From NCBI RefSeq assembly GCF_018691265.1, contig NW_024881295.1, positions 18,523,904 to 18,587,903 on the forward strand: a stretch of DNA of 64,000 nt, written 5' to 3'. Each line of letters starts with the position of its first letter. Position 1 is the first letter of the stretch. Of the stretch, positions 24,779 to 35,900 are shown piece by piece. The translations under genes and the position numbers were made by a program. The DNA comes from Tyto alba. Its lineage: Eukaryota > Chordata > Aves > Strigiformes > Tytonidae. The notes below the pieces were generated by a model. That model was not told where the DNA came from. It did no database searches and was given only the letters and a program-made list of their open reading frames with translations.

Positions 24779-25333
24779 TGTCCTGGGTTGAGTGAGTGGT
24801 GGAGTTTTTTGGGGGGCAAGGGAGGGGGCTATAGGGATGGCCCCCTGTGAGGAACTCATGTTGGAGAAAGTTTGTGGAGGACTGTCTCCTGTGAGAGGGG
24901 GACCATGATGGAGCAGGGGAAGAAGTTCCAGAAGCTCCCCCCACCAAAGATGGAAGAAGCAGCAGCACTGACTGCACCCCCCCATTCCCTGCCCCTGTGC
25001 CACTGAGGGGAGGAGGTAGAGATATCAGGAGCAGAGCTGAGCCTGGGAAGAAGGGAGGGGTGAGGGGAAGGTGTTCTTGAGATGTGGCAATGCTTCTCAC
25101 TGTCCTACTCTGTTAAGTATTGTTGTTAGTGTCTGTTAGAAATGTATGTTATTTTTTTCTTCCCCTAACGAGTCTGCCTTTTGCTTTCACTCGTGACCAT
25201 AAAGGGTGATTTTTCCCCTCCCGGTCCTATCTTGAATCCCAAGCCCAGCTCATCTGTCCCTTCTTATTGCTGGAAGAGAAGGGAGAGAGTGGATGCGTGG
25301 TGTTTGGCTGCCGACCAGGCTCAAACCATGACA
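24779..25333 (+). mobile_element. Second ERVL-type LTR, head-to-tail with the previous one
   Basis: Starts TGTCCTGGGTTGAG and ends CTCAAACCATGACA. It shares with the preceding copy the GTTGGAGAAAGTT, GAGCTGAGCCTGGGAAGAAGGGAGGGGTG and AAACCATG segments. It joins the previous LTR with no spacer, forming a tandem pair, and is shorter than the 986-bp relative at 16969. Confidence 0.75.
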
Positions 25334-25514
25334 GTGATCAACGCATGAACACCCCATATAAGGACATAAGGAAGTATGCAAAATGTTAGGCAATGCAGTG
25401 CTGTTAAGCTGATGGAAAAATACTGTAACTTTTGAAACGTATATAAGCAGCCTGCTTGCTGAAATAGTGTCTCAGCATCACCCGTGACCTGAGTCCGTGC
25501 CGTTAGTCACCACA
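25334..25514 (+). mobile_element. 5' LTR of betaretrovirus-like provirus
   Basis: The LTR ends CCACA at 25514, two bases before the primer-binding site. A TATA-like ATATAAG occurs at 25441-25447. The last 70 bases (25445-25514) match the end of the 3' LTR fragment (28095-28166) with a handful of transitions and a 2-base deletion in the poly(A) signal. The start is uncertain: it may be near 25335 or about 25401. Confidence 0.65.
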
Positions 25515-25516
25515 AA

Positions 25517-25534
25517 TGGTGCCTGAACAGGGAC
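25517..25534 (+). promoter_or_regulatory. Primer-binding site, tRNA-Lys type
   Basis: TGGTGCCTGAACAGGGAC starts 3 bases past the LTR end. It differs from the standard tRNA-Lys(3) site TGGCGCCCGAACAGGGAC at two C-to-T positions, both in CpG in the standard site. Confidence 0.85.
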
Positions 25535-25599
25535 ATGAATAGACAATCCAATGGTCATACCAGTGGCGTTGCTTGACTGAACTTGGAGGGCTGAAAGGA

Positions 25600-26068
25600 A
25601 GCTCCAGGCGCTCCTCACAGACCTTTTCTGCAGGACAGAAGGTACGCGGCCAAGAACGATGAGAATTCTCTGTCGCCAGAGCTCAGGAATGTTCTTGACC
25701 TGATGAAGCGAATGCTAAAGCAACACAATCAAGATTTAGACAGCAATGACCTTAAAAGACTGCTACTCTGGGCTCGAGATCATGACCCGCTTTTAAACAG
25801 CACCAACGTCTTTGGTCCCAAAAGATGGGATGATATAGGGGTCAAGCTTTGGGATCAGGCTACTCGGGGAGACAGAATTTCTTCCAGGCTCTTGGCCGCT
25901 TGGCGGATCGTGTTTGAAGCATTAAAGTCCCATGTGGTGCCTGGTGATTTACAGGATGATGATGGCACGGAACTGTTGCCTGCTGCGACAGATTCAGTGG
26001 AAGTCTTAACCCCAGCTGCTCCACCAGCAAAAGTGTGCAGCAAGAGATTTCTAGAAAGCCCTGTCTGA
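25600..26068 (+). pseudogene. gag N-terminal (matrix-like) remnant
   Basis: A frame open from about 25620 without an early ATG passes through LSPELRNVLDLMKRMLKQ and contains LKRLLLWARDH and GVKLWDQATRGD segments, resembling betaretroviral matrix regions. It stops at 26066-26068, after which other frames are needed. A damaged upstream start is likely. Identification rests on position after the PBS and on general resemblance. Confidence 0.6.
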
Positions 26069-26639
26069 TGGGGGCTGTTGGAGGCAACCCTGATACGGAT
26101 CCCTGGAACTCGGGGCCTTTTGACCCAGAGAAGGAACCAGACCTGTACCTTCCCAATCCACGTGATAAATGGGTTGTGGCACGCAGACAAGCTGCACAGC
26201 AGGGGGGATTTCGATATGTTGAAAGCATTCCCTGTTATATATACTCCTAACTAACAGCCTAAGTGGGAGGCTATATCGTACTTGATCCTTAAAGAACTCT
26301 CTCGGTCGGTACAGGACAATGGCCTGGGGGCCCCCTTTCACAATCGCCATGGTAGAAAGTACAATAGATTCCTATAACCCAGTCCCTCACAATTGCAAAG
26401 CAATAGCTAAATTAATACTTACAGGGATGCAACTCATGATGTGTATGTTGGAATAGCGGGAGGCATGCTCGGCACAGGCGGTAGAAAATTTGTTGTGTCC
26501 GCAGGGACACCGACTTCAGCGTATTACTGTAGGAAAATTAATGGGTGAAGGTGCTTATGCCACTACAACCGCTTAAGATCAATTGCCCCTTGACACAATA
26601 AATCAATCTGAGACCTTGGCGATGAAAGCCTTTTCGTAA

Positions 26640-27000
26640 AGTCCCTGACACCGGAACCATGCAAACCTGCTGTGTAAATATCTGCCAAGAAGCCACAGAG
26701 CCTTTCATGAAGTTTTTAGACAGGCTCAAAGCTAGTCTGGACAAACAGATAGACAATTCCACAGCCTGTGGTTCGATATTTAAGCAGCTTGCAATAGAAA
26801 ATGCGAACCCGGACTGTCAAAAGGTATTAAGAGCATTAAAGGCACCCACAGTCACAGAGATGATACGAGCCTGCCAAGGTATAGGGTTGGAGAGTCATCA
26901 ACTGAGACATTTGCGGCCATGAATATGCACCCCAATTCTGGCATTTGTTTCAGTTGTGGTCATTTGGGACCCTTGTGATGAGAATGCCCAGAAACAAAAA
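26640..27000 (+). pseudogene. gag capsid C-terminal and nucleocapsid remnant
   Basis: The frame at 26659-26922 carries EPFMKFLDRLKASLDKQ and LAIENANPDCQKVLRALK, matching the major-homology/C-terminal capsid region of betaretroviruses. A zinc-knuckle remnant ICFSCGHLG follows in another frame (from 26943), then two stop codons before ECP, so the knuckle is destroyed. Confidence 0.8.
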
Positions 27001-27214
27001 AGGGGGCAGACACCAGACCAGGTATTTGTCCCTGGTGCCGAAAAGGACGACATTATGCTAAGCAATGCAGATCCAGGTTTACAAAGGAGGGGCAACTGCT
27101 CCTGGCACGGTCTAGCCAGCCTCAGAGAAACTTGTCACAGAGCATGACGGGGGGTCACACCCTGACACCAAATCACCCTCCTGCCCAGCGCTCATTCCAA
27201 CAAGGGAACTTTGT

Positions 27215-27560
27215 GCCGGAACAACACGCAGGGCTGGAGTGGACCTGGCCACCGCAGTCACGGTAGATCTAGTGTCCACAGCAGTGCATCTTATTCCCAC
27301 ATGCTTGCGGATCCCTTGGAAACGGTTGCAGTGCATTGATCATCCACAACTCAGCAAGGCTTATTCATCCTACCTGGATTGGTTGACTCAGATTATAAAG
27401 GGGAGATAAAAATAATGGCATGGACCCCTACTCCACCCTGTCGTGTCCCTGTGGGAGCAAAAATAGCACAACTTGTGTATTTCCATGCTCATTCACCTGG
27501 ACATTTGAATCGAGAAAGCAGGGAGAGGGCATTCGGATCCACTGGGGAACCTTAAAACAT
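27215..27560 (+). pseudogene. Retroviral dUTPase remnant
   Basis: Contains AGVDLATAVTV early (about 27230), then DSDYKGEI (27385-27408) and the glycine-rich FGSTG motif (27532-27546) of dUTPases, the last two in one frame. The early motif is in a different frame. Position between nucleocapsid and protease fits betaretroviruses. A stop (27553-27555) follows. Confidence 0.75.
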
Positions 27561-27599
27561 GCGGGCTCAGCCTCTCACACATAGCTGTCCTTCCTTGAA

Positions 27600-27909
27600 A
27601 TGTGAACTAATCCATAGTTGTTTGTCTGCAAAAATTACTTTAACAGATTTGATGGACAGTGGTGCTGATGTGACGGTAATTGCACAATCTGCCTGGCCAT
27701 CTAACTGGCCGTTGATGCAGTCAACTAATGCCCTAGGGGGGGTGGGTGGCTTAACCACCCCAAAACAGAGTCCCGACCTTATAATTATCAAGGGGCTGGA
27801 GGGCCGTACCGCATGCGTCAAACCGTATGTACTACCACTTCTCATCACACTTTGGGGAAGAGACTGTCTTGCTTCTTGGGGTATTGTCATGGGGATGAAT
27901 TTGTCATAG
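27600..27909 (+). pseudogene. Retroviral aspartic protease remnant
   Basis: The active-site motif DSGAD lies at 27655-27669 in the same frame as the dUTPase motifs. A glycine-rich flap-like segment (GGVGGL) and the family-typical LWGRD(C)L end follow. The frame stops at 27907-27909. Sequence around the active site looks intact, but the upstream stop disconnects it. Confidence 0.75.
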
Positions 27910-27929
27910 GGGCTGCTGAAAGGCAGCAA

Positions 27930-28094
27930 GTCCTGGCCCTAACATGGACAAAGGATAATCCTGTACGGGTAAATCAGTGGCCCCTACCTCAGGACAAGCT
28001 GCAACATTTGCATCAACTGGTACAAGAACAGTTGCAAGCTAGACATGTTGTTCCTACTACCAGCCCTTGAAACTCCTCTGTGTTTGTTATCCAA
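27930..28094 (+). pseudogene. Reverse transcriptase N-terminal stub
   Basis: In the frame -1 to protease: WTKDNPVRVNQWPLPQDKL, then HQLVQEQLQA and, after a stop, VFVIQK. These match the first ~50 residues of betaretroviral RT. The sequence then breaks into LTR at the shared AAGCAGCC. Confidence 0.8.
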
Positions 28095-28166
28095 AAGCAG
28101 CCCACTTGTTGAAATAAAGTGTCTCAGCATCACCCATGATCTGAGTCCATGCCGTTAGTCACCACA
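28095..28166 (+). mobile_element. 3' LTR fragment (R/U5 only)
   Basis: Matches 25445-25514 of the 5' LTR and keeps the intact poly(A) signal AATAAA (28112-28119 region). U3 is missing, so the 3' LTR is truncated at the deletion junction. Confidence 0.85.
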
Positions 28167-29857
28167 AATGCAAACTTAGTTTTCTTAATCCAGCTGATAA
28201 TGATGATGAACTGAGGTTGTGCTTTTCATTTTTATGGTCTTGACAGTGACGAGAATTGTTTTTGACTATTGGCTAAATTGTGTGTTGCATGTAGTCAAGT
28301 TTCTCCTCTGTTTAGCAAGAATTTTACAGTTACTACTAGTTGGCTTCTTAGTCTTGTTTACATATCTCAGTCATGTTTCTGAAACATATATATGTCCTCA
28401 AGTTCTTCAGCAGTTACCTAATTCAAGGATATGACTGTTTTATCCCCTGATTATTTTTCAGGAAATACCCCGTGTAACATTAGCAGTCTGAAATCTTTAG
28501 CTTGTATCCAAAAGCCTGTTTTCTCATCTGTTTCCTGCATCACTGTAAGTATTGCCTTAATACTGTTCTTGATGTTTTTTATGACTTTCATGTATGACTT
28601 TGTTTTCCTGTTTTCTTTTGTTATTGGTATCTTTTGACAGCAGAGAAAGTGAAAGAGTGAAGGAAGATAGAGCTATCTTCGAATCTTGATAATAACACCT
28701 GGAAAACTATAACTTTGTGGCTTTTACAGGCTAGATCTGAGTCATGCTTCTAATTCCTAAGTTTGAAAGCAAGAGAGTCGTAAAATCCAGAAGAGCCCAT
28801 GAGAGAAAGTCAGGAGCCTTGGGTGATCTGGGAGAAATGACCTGAAACGTTTTTTTGAGAAATTGTCTAACACCCTGCACAAAGCAGGATGTTTGTTCTG
28901 CCCTAGGTGGGTTTGACCATACTGAGAGGAACCTACTGAGATGTAAACAGCATTCATGCTTGTAGGTCATCATGGCTTTTTGCGCTTTTCCATTTTTGAA
29001 GATGTGTCTAACAACTTTCCAGAGGTCGTTCAGAAGTAGCATGCTCACCCAGTTGGCCTTGTTGGTAATCAGTGTAAATTCTGGAATATAACATGAAGAG
29101 CTAGAGATTTGTGACTTTGTCACCTCCTGGAGGTATACTTACTGCAATAGCAGAGGTCATCTCCATGCTTCGTTCCATCAGCCAACTGAGTAAATTAACG
29201 CTACCAAACAGAATTAGGGGTGGTTTGCCTGTAGCTACATGTGCTGTTAACTAGTCACAGAGTTGTGTTTTTCAAAAACTAGTAATTGCCCACAGTGTCA
29301 GGGAAGAGCAAATGACATGTAAAATAAAAACAAGTAGTCTGCATTATTATGAGAGATTTTTACTGAACCCAAATAAATTGTCTCCTTTTGTTATATTTGA
29401 GGGTATAATTGAGCCTGGGTCTTCTTGTCAGAAAACTCTGACCTGTATCATATTCTATAAGTGCTTCTTATGCTCAGCTCTTAAGCGTGGCTTATTGTAT
29501 CATGTTATACAAATACATTGGGTTTTTTTCATTGTTGTTGGATGAGAAGCTAAACATAACAATCTATTGTTAAATTAAAAAGTTGAATGATAATATAATT
29601 AGCAGAATAATGTGAGGATTTTGTTATTCATTAGACAGTCAATAGAATTGTTAGTTGCTGCTCTGTCTTTTTGTACCTTAACTGTGTTCTGGGAAATAAT
29701 TTATGCAACTCGACATTGGCAACATTGATGTCCATGGGATGTGCCAGTGGAGTTACTCTTCTACCTGGCAATTTAAGCTCAATAGTTCTGTTCATAATAC
29801 ATTCTAAATCACTTTTTGGAAAGTGAAATACATTTGATTGAAAGATTAAGGTTTTAA
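28167..29857. other. Sequence between provirus and RESF1 coding exon
   Basis: AT-rich, apparently unique sequence. Apart from the 83-bp exon candidate I see no gene or recognisable mobile element. If the exon candidate is wrong, this is intron or 5' flank of RESF1. Confidence 0.5.
28462..28544 (+). other. Candidate 5' non-coding exon of RESF1 (83 bp)
   Basis: A pyrimidine-rich acceptor (TTATTTTTCAG at 28461) and a perfect donor (CACT|GTAAGT at 28544/28545) bound 83 bases about 1.4 kb before the RESF1 coding exon. Mammalian RESF1 has upstream non-coding exons, so this is a reasonable candidate, but only the splice signals support it. It lies 295 bases after the end of the betaretrovirus-like provirus. 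Confidence 0.35.
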
Positions 29858-29889
29858 TTTTTTTTTTTTTTTTTTTTTTTTAATTTTAG
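29858..29889 (+). promoter_or_regulatory. RESF1: Splice acceptor and T24 pyrimidine tract before RESF1 coding exon
   Basis: A run of 24 T (29858-29881) leads into TAATTTTAG ending at 29889, 40 bases before the RESF1 start codon. A second AG at 29895-29896 is an alternative. The arrangement implies that the start codon lies in an internal exon and that at least one 5' non-coding exon lies upstream. Confidence 0.65.
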
Positions 29890-29929
29890 CATTTAGTTTT
29901 TTGACTGAAGAAAAAGAAATCAAGAAAAG

Positions 29930-32900
29930 ATGGACTGGAATGTAAGATCATTCCAGAATGCTGATGCAAAAAACAACCTACAGAGTGAAGAAGCACGTTA
30001 TACTCAGTTGCTTTCTAATACACATGCTTTTCCTCAGACAAATGCCTGTTCTTCTAAAAATGCATGCACTTATGCTGGAAATAACCAGGTGGTGTATATG
30101 CCAACTAGCAATGCTGCTTTCCCTTTTGTAAATGCTGAAGGATTCAAAACTTCAGATCAGGCATTACCAGGAGCATCTGTAGCTGGCAATGATTTTTTTA
30201 TCTCAAAATACTCAGTCAATCAACATTCACAGTCCTTTGTACCAATAGCTCCAAAACCTCCCAATCAGACACCACGTTTGCGGGCAGAGATGACTCAGAC
30301 TTCTTGGACAAATTCTAATGCCTGCAATTATTCCCTTAGAAGGTTACCTCCCCTGTCTTCTCAAATGAACACTGGAAATAACTTGAGGAATATACTTCGG
30401 GAACCTCAGTATGCCATCACAAACGGTTACAGCGTGCAGGCGCAAATACCGCAGCATAATTCCATGAGAACTACAATGTTGTATCAAAATAACATTTATT
30501 CCCATAATAATTCAATGTCTCTTGGTACATCTGAGCAACATGTCCAAAACCAAATATATTATCCCAACAGTCAGTTTAAAGTTTTACACTCACTGAATCA
30601 AAATACTGAAGCAAATGTACAGCTGCTAAAATATCGACCAAGTCAGATGGGATCAGAAGCTCGTAGTGGATGTTCTGCACCATCTTTGTTGCCTGCCAAC
30701 TGTGATTCAAGAGCTGCAGCACAGTCTTCAATAGGTGTACCACAGGCAGTTCAAAATGTGCCTAATGGATGCACCCTTAGCCAACAGAGGCACCCATCAG
30801 ATCCAACAAATGCTTCTGGTTTTAACAGTGTTCAGCAGCACTGTCAGAAATGGCGATCTGGAGAAGTCAGCCAATCAGTTAGCAATGTCTGTAATTCAGG
30901 TGGAAATGTGACAGCAAATCAGCCTTTTAATCAAATGTCTGTGCCATCCCCTGGCATTTCCAAACAACTGTATGATGATGTGCATGAAATGGAAACTTTT
31001 TCTTCAGTGGCTGCTTCAAAGCCACTGAGTGATCCTGCTTCAGTTCAAGAAAGCCAGACGAATAATTCGATGAACGGGCCTGTGAATTCTCAAATTTCTT
31101 CAGCAACAGCAGATGGAAGACCAATTACGAAGGACAGACTAGCTTGGGAAGCTCAAAAGCTGCTCGCTATTAAAAAAAAAAGTGTCCTGCTTGAAAGGTT
31201 GCATCATATTAGAAGAAAACTCTTAACAGCTTCAGAACATGACAAAAGTACTCCCCCACTTCCTGCAAGTTATCAAGCTGCTCTTCATAATCATCTTCAA
31301 TGGGTGCCCAACCAAAACATACCACCTTCCCCATCTGAAACAGTGAGGACAGAGTGTCCAATACTTAACTCTTCACCCGAAGAAAGAAATGACAAAAACA
31401 TAGCCAACGCTGATAACAGATTAGAGCTGACTCAAAATAACCCTCAAGTGGAGCCAGGAAGCCTTTCACCAAGCTCTGTTCCTATTCCCTCTCAGAGCAA
31501 ACTTACAGCTCAGTTAAATAATCCTGAGATCACTCCTGTCTTGGAACAAAGGGATGCATCTGCCTTGGCCTCTTCTCAAAAAGCTGCGACATCCTTGAAC
31601 AATGCCTCAGGTTTTAGTCAAGTGAATAGCTCTACCGAAAGTGCACCAAAGAATGTGCCAGCTTACCCCAAGAACTCATCATTTTTTCAGTTTGTAATGA
31701 GCAGCACAAATATATTGAAAGAGAAGACAGCTGGTGCTACTGCTGATAAAATACTGACTAGTCTCCTATGTAGTGAAAAACCACCGAGAGATATGTCTGT
31801 CTCAGGTGGAAGCTTACTAAAAGACACTAGTGAGAAGAACGTAGAAACTTTGAAAGGTGAGCAGGCATTTATGGTTCACACAAACTCTCCTGCATCAGAA
31901 ACAACTGATTCTGGTGAAGCTAAATTCCAGAGTGATGTAGCTCAGAAAAAAACACCGTTTACTGAAGATACATCTTTTAAACAGAACAATTATAGTTACT
32001 CTGTGGAAGAGCTAGCTGCATGCCTGGGCTTGTGGAGAAAGCATCCATCAGGATCTGGAAGTGTACAAAATAGCCAGTCAAATGAAAGCCCCACAGCACG
32101 TCAGATTTCACCTTGCAGCCAAAACACAAAAAACAGAGAACAGAATAATGTTGTGGTTAGTACAAATGAAGCAATTTTGCCTATAACTGCTTCTGTAGCA
32201 CAAAAGCTTGATACATTGACTTGCAATTTGATAAAAAGTTTTGAACTCCAAGTTGCAGTTGTCTCTCCTTTAGTACTTTCTGAACAGAAAACACAGAGTG
32301 AGGAGGCAGACAAATGTCCAACATCTGTAGTGAAAACCTCTCCGGTGATTGACTTGGGAAGCACATGTAGCTTGCAAGAAAAGGGGAAAAATGGTTTAAG
32401 TGTGGTAAATACTGATAAAGGAACAGTAGAAAATGTTCAGTCATCACCCACTGGTTGTGTTCTGGTACAGAAAGTGGACTCAGATTTGCAACAGACAGAA
32501 TCAGATAATGGAAACAGAATAGTGAAAAACAGTGTGAGTGCAAATGATTCATATGACAAAAACCAAAGGAAAGTTAGTCAATCTGCACAAGATGCTGGAG
32601 AAAATCTGCAGCTTGGATTACAAAACAAGCCTTTTCTTCCTGAATTGGGCATAAATTTTTCTAGCCAAATCTTTCAAGAAGGTATAAGAGACCATAAAGA
32701 CAAGCCACCTGTGTTAGAAACAGGAGATACATCCAGAGCTGTGTTGGAAGAACAGATGTTTTGTATTTCTAGTGTATGTTCTCTTGTTGAAGGTGATACA
32801 TTTTATAATGCACAAATAGCAGGTATCTTCAGGTCAGTCCCTGAGACACGTGCATTAAATGGTGCCTCATCAGAACAAAATGCATCTGACCCAAAACAAA

Positions 32901-35900
32901 AGGAACAACAGCTGGATTTGAATAAAAATGAGCTGAACAATAACACTCCCCAAAGAGTGACCTTGTTGCATAAGATGGAAGAAACATCAAGCTGCATGAG
33001 TAAAGCAGGTAAGATTTGCAATGGTATCACAACTAGCCAGTTGGGGAAAGAAAGCCGTGGCAATCCTCTTAAAACAATTTCTACCTCAGAACAAAAAACG
33101 TCATTCAATGCATCTTTCAAGCATCCTGAAAATAGCTTGGAAATTCTTGCTGGTATGAACCAGCAATTAGATCAAAATTCACTAGATTTCTCAATCAGTG
33201 TAACTGCTGAAACAGATGTGTTCACTGTTCCAAGAGACAACAGTAACCAAAACCACATGTCCAGTAGAAATAGCACAGAAAAAGAGATGAATCTTTTGGG
33301 AACAGGACCTGTTAAATGTCTAAATAATCAGCTGTCTGAACTAGTGAAAGAGTTTCCATATGGCATTGAAGGTTCTGATATGCTAACAAAAGAACCAGTA
33401 CGAAACGATTCTGTGGCTGAGCAGATGGACAATCAACCTCAAAAAGAGACTCAAATTTGTGACAAGAGTTCTCATTTGAAGGATCCAGTAGATCAGATAA
33501 AAATTGCAGTGTTAAGCTCTGATCAGATGGAAGAACTGTTTCCTGAACACAAACAGTGTTCCTCTAGTGACAAGGAGAGAGTAGCAAGTCAACGGTCAGA
33601 AGAGGCATCCGCTGAGGAGAACCTTGAAGGCACTATGCAGCCTTGTCAGAATCCATGTGAGAAGAAAAAAAGAACACAGAAAACTTCCAACCCCAGGAAA
33701 AAAAAAGATTGTTCTTTAATGAGTTGTCTGTCTGCAGCATGTAAAATACCACAGTGCCCATATAAAGTTGGAACATCTGGTTCAGAGAGAAATGATCAAT
33801 GTGCAAAAGCTGAAAATACTAGCTCTGCAGAGAGACAAGAAAACAGCAGTAAATCTGATGCCGTAGTGAACTGTACAGAAGGAAACCTGATTTCTGAAAA
33901 AAACCCAAACAGTGTTAGCAAAAATAAAGAAGATACTTGCAAATACACCTCTGTGATGAACAAACAAGCTAGTCTAAAGGTGAATGATGAATACAAACTG
34001 GTTGCAACACAACAGGAAAAAATTGGACCACTTAATTCCTCTGAAAATCGGGATGTTGATAAATCTAAAAGGAGCCACTGGAAGGAAGAGCTGCAGGTCG
34101 ACAGAGGAACCCCACTGATAGGCAAAGGATCTCATTCTGACAAAAAAGAACATCAGACAGGCTCAGAAGAGTTACCAGAGAAGGCAGGTCATACAGATGC
34201 AGACAACATGACAAAGTCATCCAAAAAGAGAGCTTTAAAAGAAGAGCCCCTTTCAAAAGATAAAACCAAACCAGGTTTGGTCATAAAATCCAAAGCAGAT
34301 GTTTGCAAACTTATGAAGTCAGAAACTGTTGAAATTAAGCATGCTGAAGCCAATCAAGGACAAAAAAGTAAAACCTGTGGAGAGAACTCAGCTGAAGAAC
34401 AGAACTGGAGGAAACAAAAGGAGATGCTTGGGCAAGATGCAGGAATTAACATAAAAGAGAAAGCCAAATTATCAGCAGAAATAGAACATGAAAAGCTGAA
34501 TAGTTATTGTGTTGATGCTGTAATGTTCCCAAATTTTGGCACTGTAGACTTAAAGTCAAGAAACTCCAAATATTCTCAGCATAAATCTATGAAAGTTCAT
34601 CCTTCACAGGAGCAGTCGTACAAACGGAAGAGGAGGGAAAATATGATTGGGAAGAGAGACCCTAAGAAAACAAAGGTGGAAGAGGAAAGACTGAAACAAT
34701 CTGAAGTAAAGAATTCCAAGCAGCTTTCATATAATTACCTGATAAATACTGACAAAGGTAAAAAATTGAATGGAGAAAATGTCTGGAAACCAAAGAGTTC
34801 ATTAGCAGATCGCTCTGTGCTTAAACTACAGAGAAGAAGGGCTCGATCTTCTAACATCTCTAAAAACTACTTTTCTAACAAAGAGAGATGTCTTGATGCT
34901 CAAAACAAAGACAAGTGCTCTGAGAAAATGTTTCCTGATAAAAACCTGCTATATTTAAATAGAAGAAATAGCAGATTGAAATTACATCTTCAAAAGGAAC
35001 CAAAAAAGCAATACCTGAACAGAGTCGCATTTAAACGTATGGCACAGGAACGCATATATCTGACAAAATTAGAGACATCACCTGTCAGACCTGTCCGGCA
35101 TATAAAGCCCAAAGTGTCACAAAAAAGCCCAAGTGTGAAAAGAGGTGCTTCTGTCTCAGAAATTGAGAAATCATGCAAACTGGAAGTACTTGAATTTAAG
35201 CTGTGTCCAGAGATACTGTTCAGAAATCCAACCACTGATGAAGAAAGCTTATCTGCAAAGAATTCCCTGGAGAGAGAGAAAGTCATTGTGGCAGGTATGT
35301 TGCTATCTGGATTACTAATTTGTAAGTAAATTAATTTGCAAGTAAAAAGTATGTACTCCTTTTTAAATTCGTTACACAAAACTACAGACTGAAAAGATGG
35401 GACTAGAAGCTGAAGGCTGAAATAGTTTAGTTAGCTTCCTGACAGACTGTAGCTGTGTGTTAAGCTGAAAAAGAACATGAGACTTTTCCTTCATTTTCAC
35501 GTTTTACTCTTTTTCCATAAGTTTTACAGAACAGAGTTAGAGTAGTTTAGAGCATGGCAGTTTCAAGTAACTTCGCAAGAAGGCTTTCTAACCTACTTGT
35601 AGAAGATAGACTGGCTTGTTTATAGAAAGCAGATTCCCTTGACATAGTTTGCAAAGGTGATCTGATTTGTATTCAGTGTCCACCTGGTTGTGTATAAATC
35701 TGGCTGGGTAAACAGCGGTGGGAGAGATCTTGTGTGTCATTGAGGAAGAGAGAGGGCTTGAGCCAGACGTGTGCTGCACGCAGTCTCCATAATCTTTGCT
35801 ATCTTTGCTTTAAGCTGCCTTTTTTCCTCTTCTTCCATGTCCCTAATCTTTCAACATTTTGCATGGTGCTTCGTGAAGCATATTTGTGTCAGATATTGTA

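Larger units (their letters stand above)
25515..28094 (+). mobile_element. Internal region of a deleted betaretrovirus-like provirus
   Basis: Order: primer-binding site, gag, dUTPase, protease, start of RT, then an abrupt join to the 3' LTR. All frames carry stops or shifts. The rest of pol and all of env are missing. Protease and RT lie in frames offset by -1, as in betaretroviruses. The copy is in the same orientation as RESF1 and ends 1.8 kb before the RESF1 coding exon. Confidence 0.85.

Noticed and set aside
24591..25100. Minus-strand frame of 169 codons
   Set aside because: It runs antisense across the junction of two ERVL LTR copies; biased composition, no motif.
25390..28172. AATGCA as target duplication of the betaretrovirus-like provirus
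   Set aside because: AATGCA follows the 3' LTR (28167-28172) and occurs at about 25395-25400, but one base out of register with a TG start, and it would imply an LTR of only ~115 bp. Left unproven.
32181..34256. Several antisense frames within the RESF1 large exon
   Set aside because: They mirror the coding strand's biased codons and have no motifs or promoters.
35295..35329. Extension of the RESF1 large frame past 35294
   Set aside because: A consensus donor stands at 35294/35295, the next two exons continue the conserved protein in frame, and the tail has no counterpart in mammalian RESF1.
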